A stretch of DNA of 64,000 nt, taken from positions 124,001 through 188,000 of the forward strand of contig CBDHFQ010000029.1 of NCBI GenBank assembly GCA_965262565.1, written 5' to 3'. A model generated the notes under the pieces. The model searched no databases, was not told the DNA's origin, and saw only the letters and a program-made list of their open reading frames with translations. The translations under genes and the position numbers were made by a program. Below, piece after piece: positions 9,323 through 16,832 of this stretch. The number at the start of each line of letters is the position of its first letter. Within the stretch, counting starts at the first letter, position 1. This DNA is from CBDHFQ01 sp965262565 (GTDB lineage: Bacteria > Bacteroidota > Bacteroidia > J057).

Positions 9323-9586
9323 TTATCTATTTCCGATCTTCTTGGAAAATAAACGATAAACGATTTGCTCAAACTCTTTCTGAGCTTTAATCGCCCGTTC
9401 ATTAATCAGAAACTGGATAATTCCCTCCAAATGGATAGGCTTAAGAACATCTTCTGGTCGATTACAAGGCAAAACTAAGGTAGAAGAATTATTACTGAAT
9501 CTGAAGGCGTACTTCCTGGAATGAGCAACCTCATGAAAACCTATGGATAAGAGGACTTTCTCCAATTGTTCACAAGTAAGCTTCAT
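9323..9586 (-). CDS. HicA-like small protein (weak match)
   Basis: About 87 aa when started at MKLTCEQLEK. The middle part, with LLSIGFHEVAHSRKYAFRFSNN followed by a strand and LKPIHLEGIIQFL, resembles the small double-stranded RNA-binding fold of HicA/YcfA toxins. The usual catalytic His (in GSHHIF) is replaced by SRKYAF. No HicB antitoxin lies next to it, so this is more likely a diverged or non-toxic relative than an active toxin module. It is divergent from blaI and starts about 100 bp from the nearer BlaI-type operator, which could also affect it. An upstream ATG at 9655 would add 23 residues. Confidence 0.45.
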   Translation of the reverse strand: MKLTCEQLEKVLLSIGFHEVAHSRKYAFRFSNNSSTLVLPCNRPEDVLKPIHLEGIIQFLINERAIKAQKEFEQIVYRLFSKKIGNR

Positions 9587-9686
9587 CGGTTTCAAAGTGT
9601 AATTGAATGGAATCTTTTCAAGGGTAAGAATAGTAATTCTTGGCGGGAAAACCAAAATTTATTGAATGATTATTCAGATATTTATT

Positions 9687-9702
9687 TACGAAAATCTTCG
9701 TA
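9687..9702. promoter_or_regulatory. BlaI-type operator, copy 1
   Basis: A perfect inverted repeat TACGAA-N4-TTCGTA. The same 6 bp arms recur at 9746-9761. It overlaps an AT-rich stretch resembling a promoter (TATAATTTG at 9703-9711). It lies between the HicA-like gene and blaI, the usual place for autoregulation by BlaI/MecI proteins. Confidence 0.75.
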
Positions 9703-9745
9703 TATAATTTGGAATTATGAAGGCAGATTTGTTTTTTGAGATAAA

Positions 9746-9761
9746 TACGAAAGTGTTCGTA
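9746..9761. promoter_or_regulatory. BlaI-type operator, copy 2
   Basis: A second perfect TACGAA-N4-TTCGTA palindrome, ending 8 bp before the blaI ATG. The centres of the two copies are 59 bp apart, so two repressor dimers could sit about 5.6 helical turns apart. Here the repressor would block the start of its own gene. Confidence 0.75.
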
Positions 9762-9769
9762 AATAAGTA

Positions 9770-10183
9770 ATGTTTATGAAAAGACCTACAGAAGGAGAGT
9801 TACATATTCTCAGGTTATTGTGGGATGTGGGACCTAGCACGGTTCGTACAGTTCACGAAAAATTAAATGAAGGTAAGGCACCTGATCAACAGGTGGGCTA
9901 CACCACGACGCTAAAACTCATGCAAATTATGCATGAAAAAGGTTTCCTTGCCCGCAAAAAATCCGGCCGTATGCATGTATACCAAGCCCTTATCTCTGAG
10001 GACGATACTCAAAAAGCACTATTAAACAGAATGCTTAATAATGTATTTCAAGGCTCTGCACTTAAATTAATTATGCAGGCCTTAGGAGGTAATGCTACAA
10101 GTAAGGAGGAAATCGCACAAATAAGAGCATTTTTAAATCAATTGGAACAAGAATCACATCATCAGGAAGGAGGATCAACATGA
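9770..10183 (+). CDS. blaI: BlaI/MecI/CopY-family transcriptional repressor
   Basis: A 137 aa winged-helix repressor. The N-terminal domain shows the family pattern: PTEGELHILRLLWDVGPSTVRTVHEKL, then YTTTLKLMQIMHEKGFLARKKSGRMHVYQA, with a C-terminal dimerisation helix region. Such repressors are cleaved after activation of a paired M56 membrane protease; here that partner follows immediately with an ATGA start/stop overlap at 10180-10183. Two palindromic operators precede the gene. ATG at 9776 is an alternative start. No beta-lactamase is adjacent, so the regulon is unknown. Confidence 0.9.
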   Translation: MFMKRPTEGELHILRLLWDVGPSTVRTVHEKLNEGKAPDQQVGYTTTLKLMQIMHEKGFLARKKSGRMHVYQALISEDDTQKALLNRMLNNVFQGSALKLIMQALGGNATSKEEIAQIRAFLNQLEQESHHQEGGST

Positions 10184-11502
10184 TACAGTTACCCGAATTT
10201 ATTCCAGCTACTTGGATGATTGCCCTGGGAATGACCGTGCTACATTCTCTTTGGCAAGGAATCATCATCGTATTGTTCTTGAATTTACTCTTTTACCTTG
10301 GTAGAGGTACCAGGTCCACTGTAAAATATGGGATGGCGGTAGTGGGACTTCTGCTTTTGGTAGGAATTTCGCTAACTACCTTTTTTGTAGAATTTCAAGC
10401 TGCGCAGTATTCATTCGCACAAGAGTCCTGGAGAACTTCCTCGCAGGAAAAACTTTATGGTGCTTTTGAATACACAACGCAACTAAGTGAGAAAAATACT
10501 TCCGCCACTTTAGCGCATTTAATATGGAAAGCAAAAGCTTATTGGAACAACATTTCTCCTTTTATGCTACCGTGGATATCTTATGTATGGATGATAGGAT
10601 CCCTATTATTTTTACTTCGTTCTATGGGCAGCTACTTTTTCGTTGTTCACCTAAGGTCCAAATTAACAGAGAGCTTACCTTCTGAATATGAGTTCATGTT
10701 AAGAGAATTGTGTATCAAAATGAACATCAGCAGAAAAGTAATGCTGCGCAGTTCGGGAAATTTTCGAGTGCCTATCACCATTGGCCAACTCAAACCTATC
10801 ATCTTACTACCTTTTAGCGTAATAACCCTATTATCTCCTGCTCAGATTGAAACTATCCTCGTTCATGAATTGGCACATATCAAGCGCTATGATTACTGGG
10901 TGAATATGATGCAGACCTGGTTAGAAGTATTATTCTTTTATCATCCGGCCTTTTGGTGGCTCAATCGAATGATTAACGAACATCGAGAATATTGCTGTGA
11001 TGATATGGTGGTGGCATATACAGGAAATCCTATGATTTATGCACGAGCTTTGACTGAGTTAGGAGCTATTAGTAGTAGCGTCCCTTCACTAGCATTAGCC
11101 GCTCATGGAAAGCGTTCTGCTCTCCTGAACCGAATCCAGAGAATGATGTTACCCGGGACAAGCCACCCCATTTCACTAAGATATGTGCTGGGAGGTGTAT
11201 TGTGTCTCATATTCGTCATTGGTTTTGCCTGGAAGGAACAAATGAGGGCACATATTGGAACTCAAAATGGAAACATAGAAGAATTAGTAGGAATCAATGA
11301 TATGGAAATTGCGAATGGTGGAACCTTTGTCTCCGATACCCCACCACCGCCGCCATCTGTTCCACATCCTGTTCCTGAGCCTGAAGAGCCCGCTGTGGCG
11401 CCAGAGGCTGAATCTGTTCCAGAATTACCTGAGATTCCTGAAGCTCCGAGGGATATGTTATTGCCAGCACTTCCCGCTACTCCAGAAGTACCGGAAAATT
11501 GA
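10180..11502 (+). CDS. M56-family (BlaR1-type) membrane metallopeptidase, truncated by frameshift
   Basis: BlaR1/MecR1-type sensors couple an extracytoplasmic signal to a cytoplasmic zinc protease that destroys BlaI. The 440 aa product has hydrophobic segments near residues 11-40, 50-70, 130-160 and 335-352, and the zinc motif HELAH at residues 229-233 followed by IKRYDYW. After the last membrane segment comes a Pro/Glu-rich tail from about residue 388. No penicillin-binding sensor domain is present. The frame ends at a TGA inside a duplicated proline-rich repeat. The downstream frame continues the same repeat, so the original protein was probably about 800 aa including the coiled-coil region that follows. 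Confidence 0.88.
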   Translation: MIQLPEFIPATWMIALGMTVLHSLWQGIIIVLFLNLLFYLGRGTRSTVKYGMAVVGLLLLVGISLTTFFVEFQAAQYSFAQESWRTSSQEKLYGAFEYTTQLSEKNTSATLAHLIWKAKAYWNNISPFMLPWISYVWMIGSLLFLLRSMGSYFFVVHLRSKLTESLPSEYEFMLRELCIKMNISRKVMLRSSGNFRVPITIGQLKPIILLPFSVITLLSPAQIETILVHELAHIKRYDYWVNMMQTWLEVLFFYHPAFWWLNRMINEHREYCCDDMVVAYTGNPMIYARALTELGAISSSVPSLALAAHGKRSALLNRIQRMMLPGTSHPISLRYVLGGVLCLIFVIGFAWKEQMRAHIGTQNGNIEELVGINDMEIANGGTFVSDTPPPPPSVPHPVPEPEEPAVAPEAESVPELPEIPEAPRDMLLPALPATPEVPEN

Positions 11503-11597
11503 AGCTCCTGAGCTTCCTGAAGCTCCGAGCTCCGAGGAATATGTTATTGCCAGCGCTTCCCGCTACTCCAGAAGTACCGGAAATTCCTGAGATTCCT
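11440..11597 (+). repeat. Two-copy tandem repeat in the proline-rich tail, with frame-shifting indels
   Basis: Copies of 79 bp lie at 11440-11518 and 11519-11597 and are nearly identical in their first 55 or so bases. Copy 1 has AAAA at 11495-11498 where copy 2 has AAA. Copy 2 has CTCCGAG doubled (11523-11529 and 11530-11536). Together these add 8 bases, which moves the reading frame and creates the TGA at 11500. Removing both restores one open frame through the whole region. Confidence 0.85.
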
Positions 11598-12620
11598 CCT
11601 ATTGAAGAGGGAAGCACGATGGAGGCTTATCGAAAAGCGATGGGCTCCTATAAATTGGAAGTAGAACAATGGAGGCAATACGAACAGCAGATGGAAGAGT
11701 ATGAGGAAGCAATGAAATCCTATGAAGAGACCGTAAGAACAATGAATGAGAATAAGTTGGAAGAAATGAACCAACAACAAAGTAAAGCTATGTTGGAAGT
11801 TGAAAAAGAGATGCTTGAGCTTCAAGGCCAACTTGAGCAACAGTTGACTAAAAAGGAGCTGGAAATTCAAAGAAATCGTCTGGAGTTGGAAAGGAATATC
11901 CGAGAAAATGTAGAGAGGGAAAATACCGTAAGCTTAGAACGGAATCATGAACAGCTGTTGGAGGAGCTACAATACTTGAGGGAAGAGATGGAAGTCAGAA
12001 AAATAGAGCATGAGACACGTCTTAAAGAAGTGATTAATGATGAAGAGGCACAAATAGAAGCTGCTCGACAATTAGCCTATATGCATAAGGAACGGTTGGC
12101 GGTGTTGGAAGAGCAAGCGAGGAAAGTTCAGGAAGTAGAAAGTCAGGCATTACAGGAATTGGAACTAAAAGCTCAAGAGCATAAGAGATTTTTGGAAGAA
12201 CACACCCGAAGAGTCCAGGAATTGCAAGGCCAAATGGTAGAACGGGAAGCCAGGATGATAGAGGAACAGGCGAGGGTGGTGGAAGAACATTCGAGAGAAG
12301 TGGAAGAACGTGCCAAAGAGCGGGAAGCTGAAAGAAGAGAAATGGAAAGACAAAGAGATGACTTGATAAGAGATTTGAGAGAATATTTAGAGCGTGTGGA
12401 AATTATTGGTACCAATGAGCATATACAGCTGGAATATAAAGGAGGGGGGATGGTGAAGGTTAACGGGAAAGAATTGACGGAGAATCAAACAGAAATGCTC
12501 CTTGAGATTTTTGAAATAAATGATATTAAGATTAGCAGAGATTCCAGGACAAATATAGAAATCAAGCAGCGAATAGGGAAAAATAACAGCAAGATAAGTG
12601 TGAGTATTTGCGTTCCTTAA
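11499..12620 (+). CDS. Coiled-coil C-terminal part of the M56 protein, out of frame with it
   Basis: The open frame begins at TTG (11499) overlapping the TGA of the upstream gene. Its first 10-12 residues are the wrong frame of the repeat, then it enters NMLLPALPATPEVPE, the same motif as the end of the M56 product. Residues about 50-290 are a long charged, Glu/Gln/Arg-rich coiled coil. The last 70 residues (EYKGGGMVKVNGKELTENQ) form a small beta-rich end. It is best read as the displaced tail of the M56 sensor. Re-initiation at the TTGA overlap or ribosomal slippage on AAAA could still produce it. Confidence 0.7.
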   Translation: MKLLSFLKLRAPRNMLLPALPATPEVPEIPEIPPIEEGSTMEAYRKAMGSYKLEVEQWRQYEQQMEEYEEAMKSYEETVRTMNENKLEEMNQQQSKAMLEVEKEMLELQGQLEQQLTKKELEIQRNRLELERNIRENVERENTVSLERNHEQLLEELQYLREEMEVRKIEHETRLKEVINDEEAQIEAARQLAYMHKERLAVLEEQARKVQEVESQALQELELKAQEHKRFLEEHTRRVQELQGQMVEREARMIEEQARVVEEHSREVEERAKEREAERREMERQRDDLIRDLREYLERVEIIGTNEHIQLEYKGGGMVKVNGKELTENQTEMLLEIFEINDIKISRDSRTNIEIKQRIGKNNSKISVSICVP

Positions 12621-12688
12621 GAAGGGTTAGAAAAAGCTTCAGAAAATTAGTATATTGAAATAACGCTAACATTCCAATATTAAGTTGA

Positions 12689-13060
12689 GTGATGAAAGAT
12701 GAACGTTGGATAACTATCACCAGCTATTCAGATATAAGAGATGCAAATGCTGATGCCGACTTGCTGAAATCTCAGGGAATACATTGTAAAACTGTCTTAT
12801 ATGAGCCAGAGGCAGTCCTTTTCGTAGAGCCGATGGCTCATGATTGGATTTTTTTGGAAATATATGAGGAGGATTTTGAGCTTGCTGCGGATGTATTGGA
12901 TCTGGAGCCTTACACTGTTGATGATTTTGAGAGGGATGAAGTGGCAAATTATGAAGACGCCAAAGATGAAATGGAGGAACATCGCAGCAATAGAGTCCTG
13001 TTTTGGGGAGGAATCGTATCTTTGGTACTTTTGATCAAATTACTGGTAGAGACATTGTAA
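12689..13060 (+). CDS. DUF2007-like small protein with C-terminal membrane segment
   Basis: This 123 aa protein starts with WITITSYSDIRDANADADLLKSQGIHC, resembling the DUF2007 (putative signal-transducing) fold. It then has an acidic linker and one hydrophobic helix (LFWGGIVSLVLLIKLLV, about residues 103-119) that should anchor it in the membrane. ATG at 12692 gives MKDERW and is equally possible. The function is unknown. It lies upstream of scpB on the same strand, separated by a hairpin. Confidence 0.65.
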   Translation: MMKDERWITITSYSDIRDANADADLLKSQGIHCKTVLYEPEAVLFVEPMAHDWIFLEIYEEDFELAADVLDLEPYTVDDFERDEVANYEDAKDEMEEHRSNRVLFWGGIVSLVLLIKLLVETL

Positions 13061-13084
13061 ACTTCCCAAATTAAATTTAGGTTT

Positions 13085-13107
13085 GGCTTCTTCTTAACGA
13101 AGAAGCC
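13085..13107 (+). promoter_or_regulatory. Strong hairpin immediately upstream of scpB
   Basis: Nine perfect pairs (GGCTTCTTC 13085-13093 with GAAGAAGCC 13099-13107) enclose a 5-base loop. No T tract follows, so a terminator is unlikely. It ends 2 bp before ATG 13110 and 8 bp before ATG 13116 and would cover the ribosome binding region, suggesting translational control of scpB. Confidence 0.5.
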
Positions 13108-13115
13108 TTATGTGT

Positions 13116-13844
13116 ATGGAGGGAAAAGAACTAGCGTTAATTATTGAAGCAATACTTTTTGCTGCACAACATCCGGTAAGTGTGCTATTTATTTATCAGG
13201 TGATAAGGCAGCATGAGGGCTATATATCCAATAATGGTCAGGAGGTTGAGCCTGGAGATAGCGGTACTGAAGAGGAACCTGCACTCACAGAAGCTGAAAT
13301 TCAACAAGTAATAGAAGAGTTGATAAAGAAATATCAATCCAATGACTATGCTTTTGAATTAATCCATATTTCTGAAGGTTATCAGTTCTTTACAAAACCT
13401 AAGTATCACTCTCATGTACGAAATGCCATTATCCAGGAGAGCAAGAAGAAATTGACTAAGGCAGCTTTGGAAACCTTGTCGATTATTGCCTATAAACAAC
13501 CTATTACCAAGGCCGAAATGGAGTTTATCAGAGGTGTAAATTGTGATTATTCTGTACAAAAACTGCTAGATAAGAAACTGGTAGACATAGTGGGGAGAGC
13601 AGATGCTCCAGGAAAACCCCTTTTATACGGAACCAGTCCGTTTTTTACGCAGTATTTTGGCTTGGGGAGTATTTCTGAGCTACCCAAATTGAAAGAGTTT
13701 GAGGAGTCAGATGATATGCAACTCAATTTATTCAAATCAACGAATGAAATAGACAAAGATCATGGCGAAAAAACATATTCCGTCGAACAAAAAGAAGCCT
13801 TTTTGGAGGGAACTCCAGGATCAGGAGAAGAAGAAAGTGAATAA
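13116..13844 (+). CDS. scpB: Segregation and condensation protein B
   Basis: ScpB is the winged-helix kite subunit of the SMC-ScpAB condensin that organises and segregates the chromosome. Recognisable parts are the N-terminal ELALIIEAILFAAQHPVS helix, the YQFFTKPKYHSHVR strand, and the central motif TKAALETLSIIAYKQPITKAEMEFIRGVN. They are followed by a second winged helix (LLDKKLVDIVGRADAPGKPLLYGTS). I prefer ATG 13116 (MEGKEL) to 13110. The acidic C-terminus overlaps the next gene. About 30 extra acidic residues separate the first helices from the fold. Confidence 0.93.
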   Translation: MEGKELALIIEAILFAAQHPVSVLFIYQVIRQHEGYISNNGQEVEPGDSGTEEEPALTEAEIQQVIEELIKKYQSNDYAFELIHISEGYQFFTKPKYHSHVRNAIIQESKKKLTKAALETLSIIAYKQPITKAEMEFIRGVNCDYSVQKLLDKKLVDIVGRADAPGKPLLYGTSPFFTQYFGLGSISELPKLKEFEESDDMQLNLFKSTNEIDKDHGEKTYSVEQKEAFLEGTPGSGEEESE

Positions 13845-14652
13845 AAGGCCTAAATATACAACATCAAGAGGAAAGTCGGCCTCTCCTGCTAATCGCTATT
13901 CCCCGAAACATAAACCAGAAGCTTTCAGGCTTTCGAATCAAGAGGAAATCAGGTTAAACAGGTTTATCGCTCAAGCAGGTATATGTTCCAGAAGAGAAGC
14001 TGATGAGTTAATTTCGGCGGGAAGGATAAAAATCAATGGTAACCAGATTAAAGAATTAGGGACAAAAGTGATCCCTGGTCGTGACACGGTTATGTTAGAT
14101 GGTAAAGTAATTACTTCTGCCACATTTGAATACATTTTATTAAACAAACCTAAAAATACCATCACTACCACAAATGATCCCAAAGGTAGGAAGACAGTAC
14201 TTAACGCTATCAACGGAGCTACTAATGAAAGAGTATTTCCAGTGGGAAGGTTAGATAGAAATACTACAGGCCTTATATTAATAACCAACGATGGGGAACT
14301 CACCAAAAAGCTTACTCATCCTTCTCATAAAGTAAAGAAAATTTATCATGTGCGATTAAACAAGGAAGTAGCTATAGAAGACCTTCAGCGATTATTAGAC
14401 GGAATTATGTTGGAAGATGGAATGGCAAAAGTCGATAAAATTGATTATGTACAGGATAAAGGAATGGAAGAAGTAGGGGTAGAAATACATATCGGAAAAA
14501 ATAGAATTGTCAGAAGAATGTTTGAAGCTATGGGATATGAAGTAATTGCATTAGACAGAGTAATGCTGGCCCATTTAACGAAAAAGAATTTGCCTAGAGG
14601 GAAATGGCGATTTTTGAGTCAAAGGGAAGTGGATTACTTAAAAATGCTTTAA
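13762..14652 (+). CDS. rluB: RluB/RsuA-family 23S/16S rRNA pseudouridine synthase
   Basis: A 296 aa enzyme that isomerises a uridine in rRNA. An S4 RNA-binding domain (RLNRFIAQAGICSRREADELISAGRI, about residues 62-88) precedes the catalytic domain with VGRLDRNTTGLILITNDG, which holds the catalytic Asp, and later IGKNRIVRRMFEAMGYEV. The first 55 residues are basic and low-complexity. Starting at ATG 13762 overlaps scpB by 83 bp. A GTG at 13837 with AGGAG just upstream would reduce the overlap to 8 bp and remove 25 poorly conserved residues. Pairing with scpB is common in bacteria. Confidence 0.88.
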   Translation: MAKKHIPSNKKKPFWRELQDQEKKKVNKRPKYTTSRGKSASPANRYSPKHKPEAFRLSNQEEIRLNRFIAQAGICSRREADELISAGRIKINGNQIKELGTKVIPGRDTVMLDGKVITSATFEYILLNKPKNTITTTNDPKGRKTVLNAINGATNERVFPVGRLDRNTTGLILITNDGELTKKLTHPSHKVKKIYHVRLNKEVAIEDLQRLLDGIMLEDGMAKVDKIDYVQDKGMEEVGVEIHIGKNRIVRRMFEAMGYEVIALDRVMLAHLTKKNLPRGKWRFLSQREVDYLKML

Positions 14653-15147
14653 CATCTGAACGGGTATATCAAGTATCTCCACCTCTTTTTTTTTTCGCAA
14701 TTCTTACATGGTGTTTATGTAAATTATTATTACCAATAATCACATAATATGTGAGTAATGTGAAAGGTATTAGGGGTGTGCTTTCTTAATACATAGGAAA
14801 TGAACGCTTTAAATAAATTTTATTTTACTGAAAATTACTAGCATTTCTAATACTTTTTTATTTATCCCTATATAATCTTAATTACTATTCAAATTTTATT
14901 ATATTGATTTGTAGATAGTTAAAATAGGAATAATATTTTATTTTATTGAAATTATGAGATCATAATAGTATGAAAAGTATATTTATTTATTATTATGGGG
15001 TTTGATCCTTTTAATTTAGTTGAGAATTGGGAAATGGTAGAGGAATCAACAAAAAATTGAAATTACTTTGCGTTTACGATTCTAATACATATTTTTGAAC
15101 AAATCATTTTTATTGCAACAAGATATAACTTAAAAAGGAACTCAGAC
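14653..15147. other. 495 bp intergenic region before the exbB operon
   Basis: AT-rich and without a credible gene. It holds three short inverted repeats: TTACAT/ATGTAA (14704-14722), ATTATT/AATAAT (14726-14740) and TCACAT-AAT-ATGTGA (14740-14754). A promoter candidate lies near its right end. I see no clear terminator for rluB. Confidence 0.5.
15067..15097 (+). promoter_or_regulatory. Promoter candidate for the ExbB-ExbD-TonB operon
   Basis: TTTG (15067-15070), 19 bases, then TATTTTTG (15090-15097): a full match to the Bacteroidota housekeeping consensus TTTG-N19/20-TAnnTTTG. Transcription would start about 45 bases before the exbB ATG. Confidence 0.65.
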
Positions 15148-16047
15148 ATGGCTGAACCAATCAATCCACAAAATCAGGCAGACAGTCCAGAGATTAAAGC
15201 TGCTAGTCCTCTAAAGGGTCTTTTCCCTGTACTAGCAATAATTATTTGTGCTGCTATAGCTTTTTTTGTTTTCTATCAGGTTTTCGGGCACTACAGTAAT
15301 TTCAAGGAAGGTCAAGAACACTACGAGCAACACGAAGCTTGGAAAGCTAACGGAATGGTCGGAGAAGAACCTCCAAAAGCTAGTGACGGTGAACCTGCAT
15401 CTTTCTTTGGGATCATCTACAAAGGTGGACCCGTAATTCCAATTGGTATTACGCTCATGTTGACAATGTTTGTCTTTACCATCGAGCGTTTCTTCACTAT
15501 ATCTCGTGCTTCCGGAAAAGGAAACATTGATGTATTCGTGAAGAAGGTACGTAACTTCTTGGCTAATGGAGACATAGAGGAAGCTAAAGAGGCATGTGAC
15601 AGACAACGTGGTTCAGTTGGAAATGTCGTAAAGGCTGGCCTTCGTAAATACGAGGAAATGGCGAGCAACTATGACATGGAAAAAGACCAGAAGAAATTGG
15701 CTATCCAATCGGAAATCGAAGAAGCTACAATGCTTGAACTACCGATGTTGGAACGTAACCTTCCCATTCTTGCAACTACTGCATCTTTAGGAACATTAGT
15801 AGGTTTGATTGGAACGGTAATCGGTATGATTAAAGCTTTCTTGGCTTTAGGTGCTGGTGGTGCTCCAAACGCTGCGGAACTTTCAGTAGGTATTTCTGAG
15901 GCCCTTGTAAATACCGCTATCGGTATTACTACTTCTGCCTTCTCCATTCTATTCTATAATTTCTTCACTACGAAGATAGATAATATGACTTATGCAATGG
16001 ATGAAGCTGGATATAGTATCGTTCAGACCTTTGATATAAGAAATTAA
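15148..16047 (+). CDS. exbB: MotA/TolQ/ExbB proton-channel family protein
   Basis: ExbB forms the inner-membrane pentamer that uses proton motive force with ExbD to energise TonB. The 299 aa protein has an extra N-terminal membrane helix (about residues 27-50) and a short periplasmic loop. Next come the canonical first helix (VIPIGITLMLTMFVFTIERFF), a cytoplasmic domain (about 125-200), and two C-terminal helices including LATTASLGTLVGLIGTVIGMIKAF and the VGISEALVNTAIG pore segment. It is the first gene of an ExbB-ExbD-ExbD-TonB operon, preceded by a good promoter. Confidence 0.93.
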   Translation: MAEPINPQNQADSPEIKAASPLKGLFPVLAIIICAAIAFFVFYQVFGHYSNFKEGQEHYEQHEAWKANGMVGEEPPKASDGEPASFFGIIYKGGPVIPIGITLMLTMFVFTIERFFTISRASGKGNIDVFVKKVRNFLANGDIEEAKEACDRQRGSVGNVVKAGLRKYEEMASNYDMEKDQKKLAIQSEIEEATMLELPMLERNLPILATTASLGTLVGLIGTVIGMIKAFLALGAGGAPNAAELSVGISEALVNTAIGITTSAFSILFYNFFTTKIDNMTYAMDEAGYSIVQTFDIRN

Positions 16048-16058
16048 TACAATTAAAT

Positions 16059-16089
16059 GGGGATGAAGATCAATAATACCTTCATTCCC
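16059..16089 (+). promoter_or_regulatory. Hairpin between exbB and the first exbD
   Basis: GGGATGAAG (16060-16068) pairs with CTTCATTCCC (16080-16089) with one bulged T, and a T-rich stretch follows. It could act as a partial terminator or RNA-stability element that keeps exbB mRNA more abundant than exbD. Confidence 0.4.
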
Positions 16090-16117
16090 TTTATTTTTGT
16101 TCTTTAATAAAAAAATT

Positions 16118-16780
16118 ATGTCAGTCAAGAAGCCTAAAAGAGGAGCACCTACGGTAGATATGACCGCCATGGTGGATGTGGCATTTCTTCTTCTTACTTT
16201 CTTTATTCTTACCACTACAAAGTTTCGTGAAGATCAATCTGCGGAAGTGGATACTCCTTCTTCAGTTTCATCTCTTACCCCTCCGGAAAAGCAATTGATG
16301 ACTATTTCGGTAGATTCGGAAGGAAGAGTTTTTGCTGGTTTTTCTGATATTGGAACCAGACAGGCTGCCCTTCAAAGAATGATAGAAGACGGATATGTAA
16401 CTGGAGATGTAAGTGCTGAGGGATTTAACTTATTTACAACCTTGGAGGACTTCGGGGTAACCTTGGAGGAAGGGGAATTTACAAAATGGTTGAACTTGCC
16501 AGGTACTGAGAGGGAAGAATATATTCAGGAAGGTATGCGTGCCACTGCCTTAGATACGCTTACAGGAAGTGGGAACGACCTGAAGTTATGGATTCGTGCC
16601 GGAAGATTACATGATCCTCGTATGCGCTTTGCCATCAAAGGTGATGTAGATGCTTCATATCAACGAGTTCAAGATGTTATTTCTACTTTGCAGGATTGGA
16701 GAATCAATCAATTTAGTTTGATTACCGATCTGGAAGATGGACCTTCTTCAGTTGTTGTTGAAGGTGAAGCTGAAGAATAA
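16118..16780 (+). CDS. exbD: ExbD/TolR-family biopolymer transport protein (first copy)
   Basis: About 220 aa with a short basic N-terminus, one membrane helix (DMTAMVDVAFLLLTFFILTTT) with the proton-carrying Asp at position 20, and a periplasmic domain. I chose ATG 16118 (MSVKKPKRG) because the longer frame starts at a TTG inside the intergenic hairpin region. The periplasmic part (about 185 aa) is larger than in E. coli ExbD and differs from the other two ExbD copies in the window, which suggests a heteromeric ExbD stalk. Confidence 0.9.
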   Translation: MSVKKPKRGAPTVDMTAMVDVAFLLLTFFILTTTKFREDQSAEVDTPSSVSSLTPPEKQLMTISVDSEGRVFAGFSDIGTRQAALQRMIEDGYVTGDVSAEGFNLFTTLEDFGVTLEEGEFTKWLNLPGTEREEYIQEGMRATALDTLTGSGNDLKLWIRAGRLHDPRMRFAIKGDVDASYQRVQDVISTLQDWRINQFSLITDLEDGPSSVVVEGEAEE

Positions 16781-16832
16781 TAATAGACATTTATATTTTA
16801 CATATCTATAACCAAATTAATTTCCAGAAATT

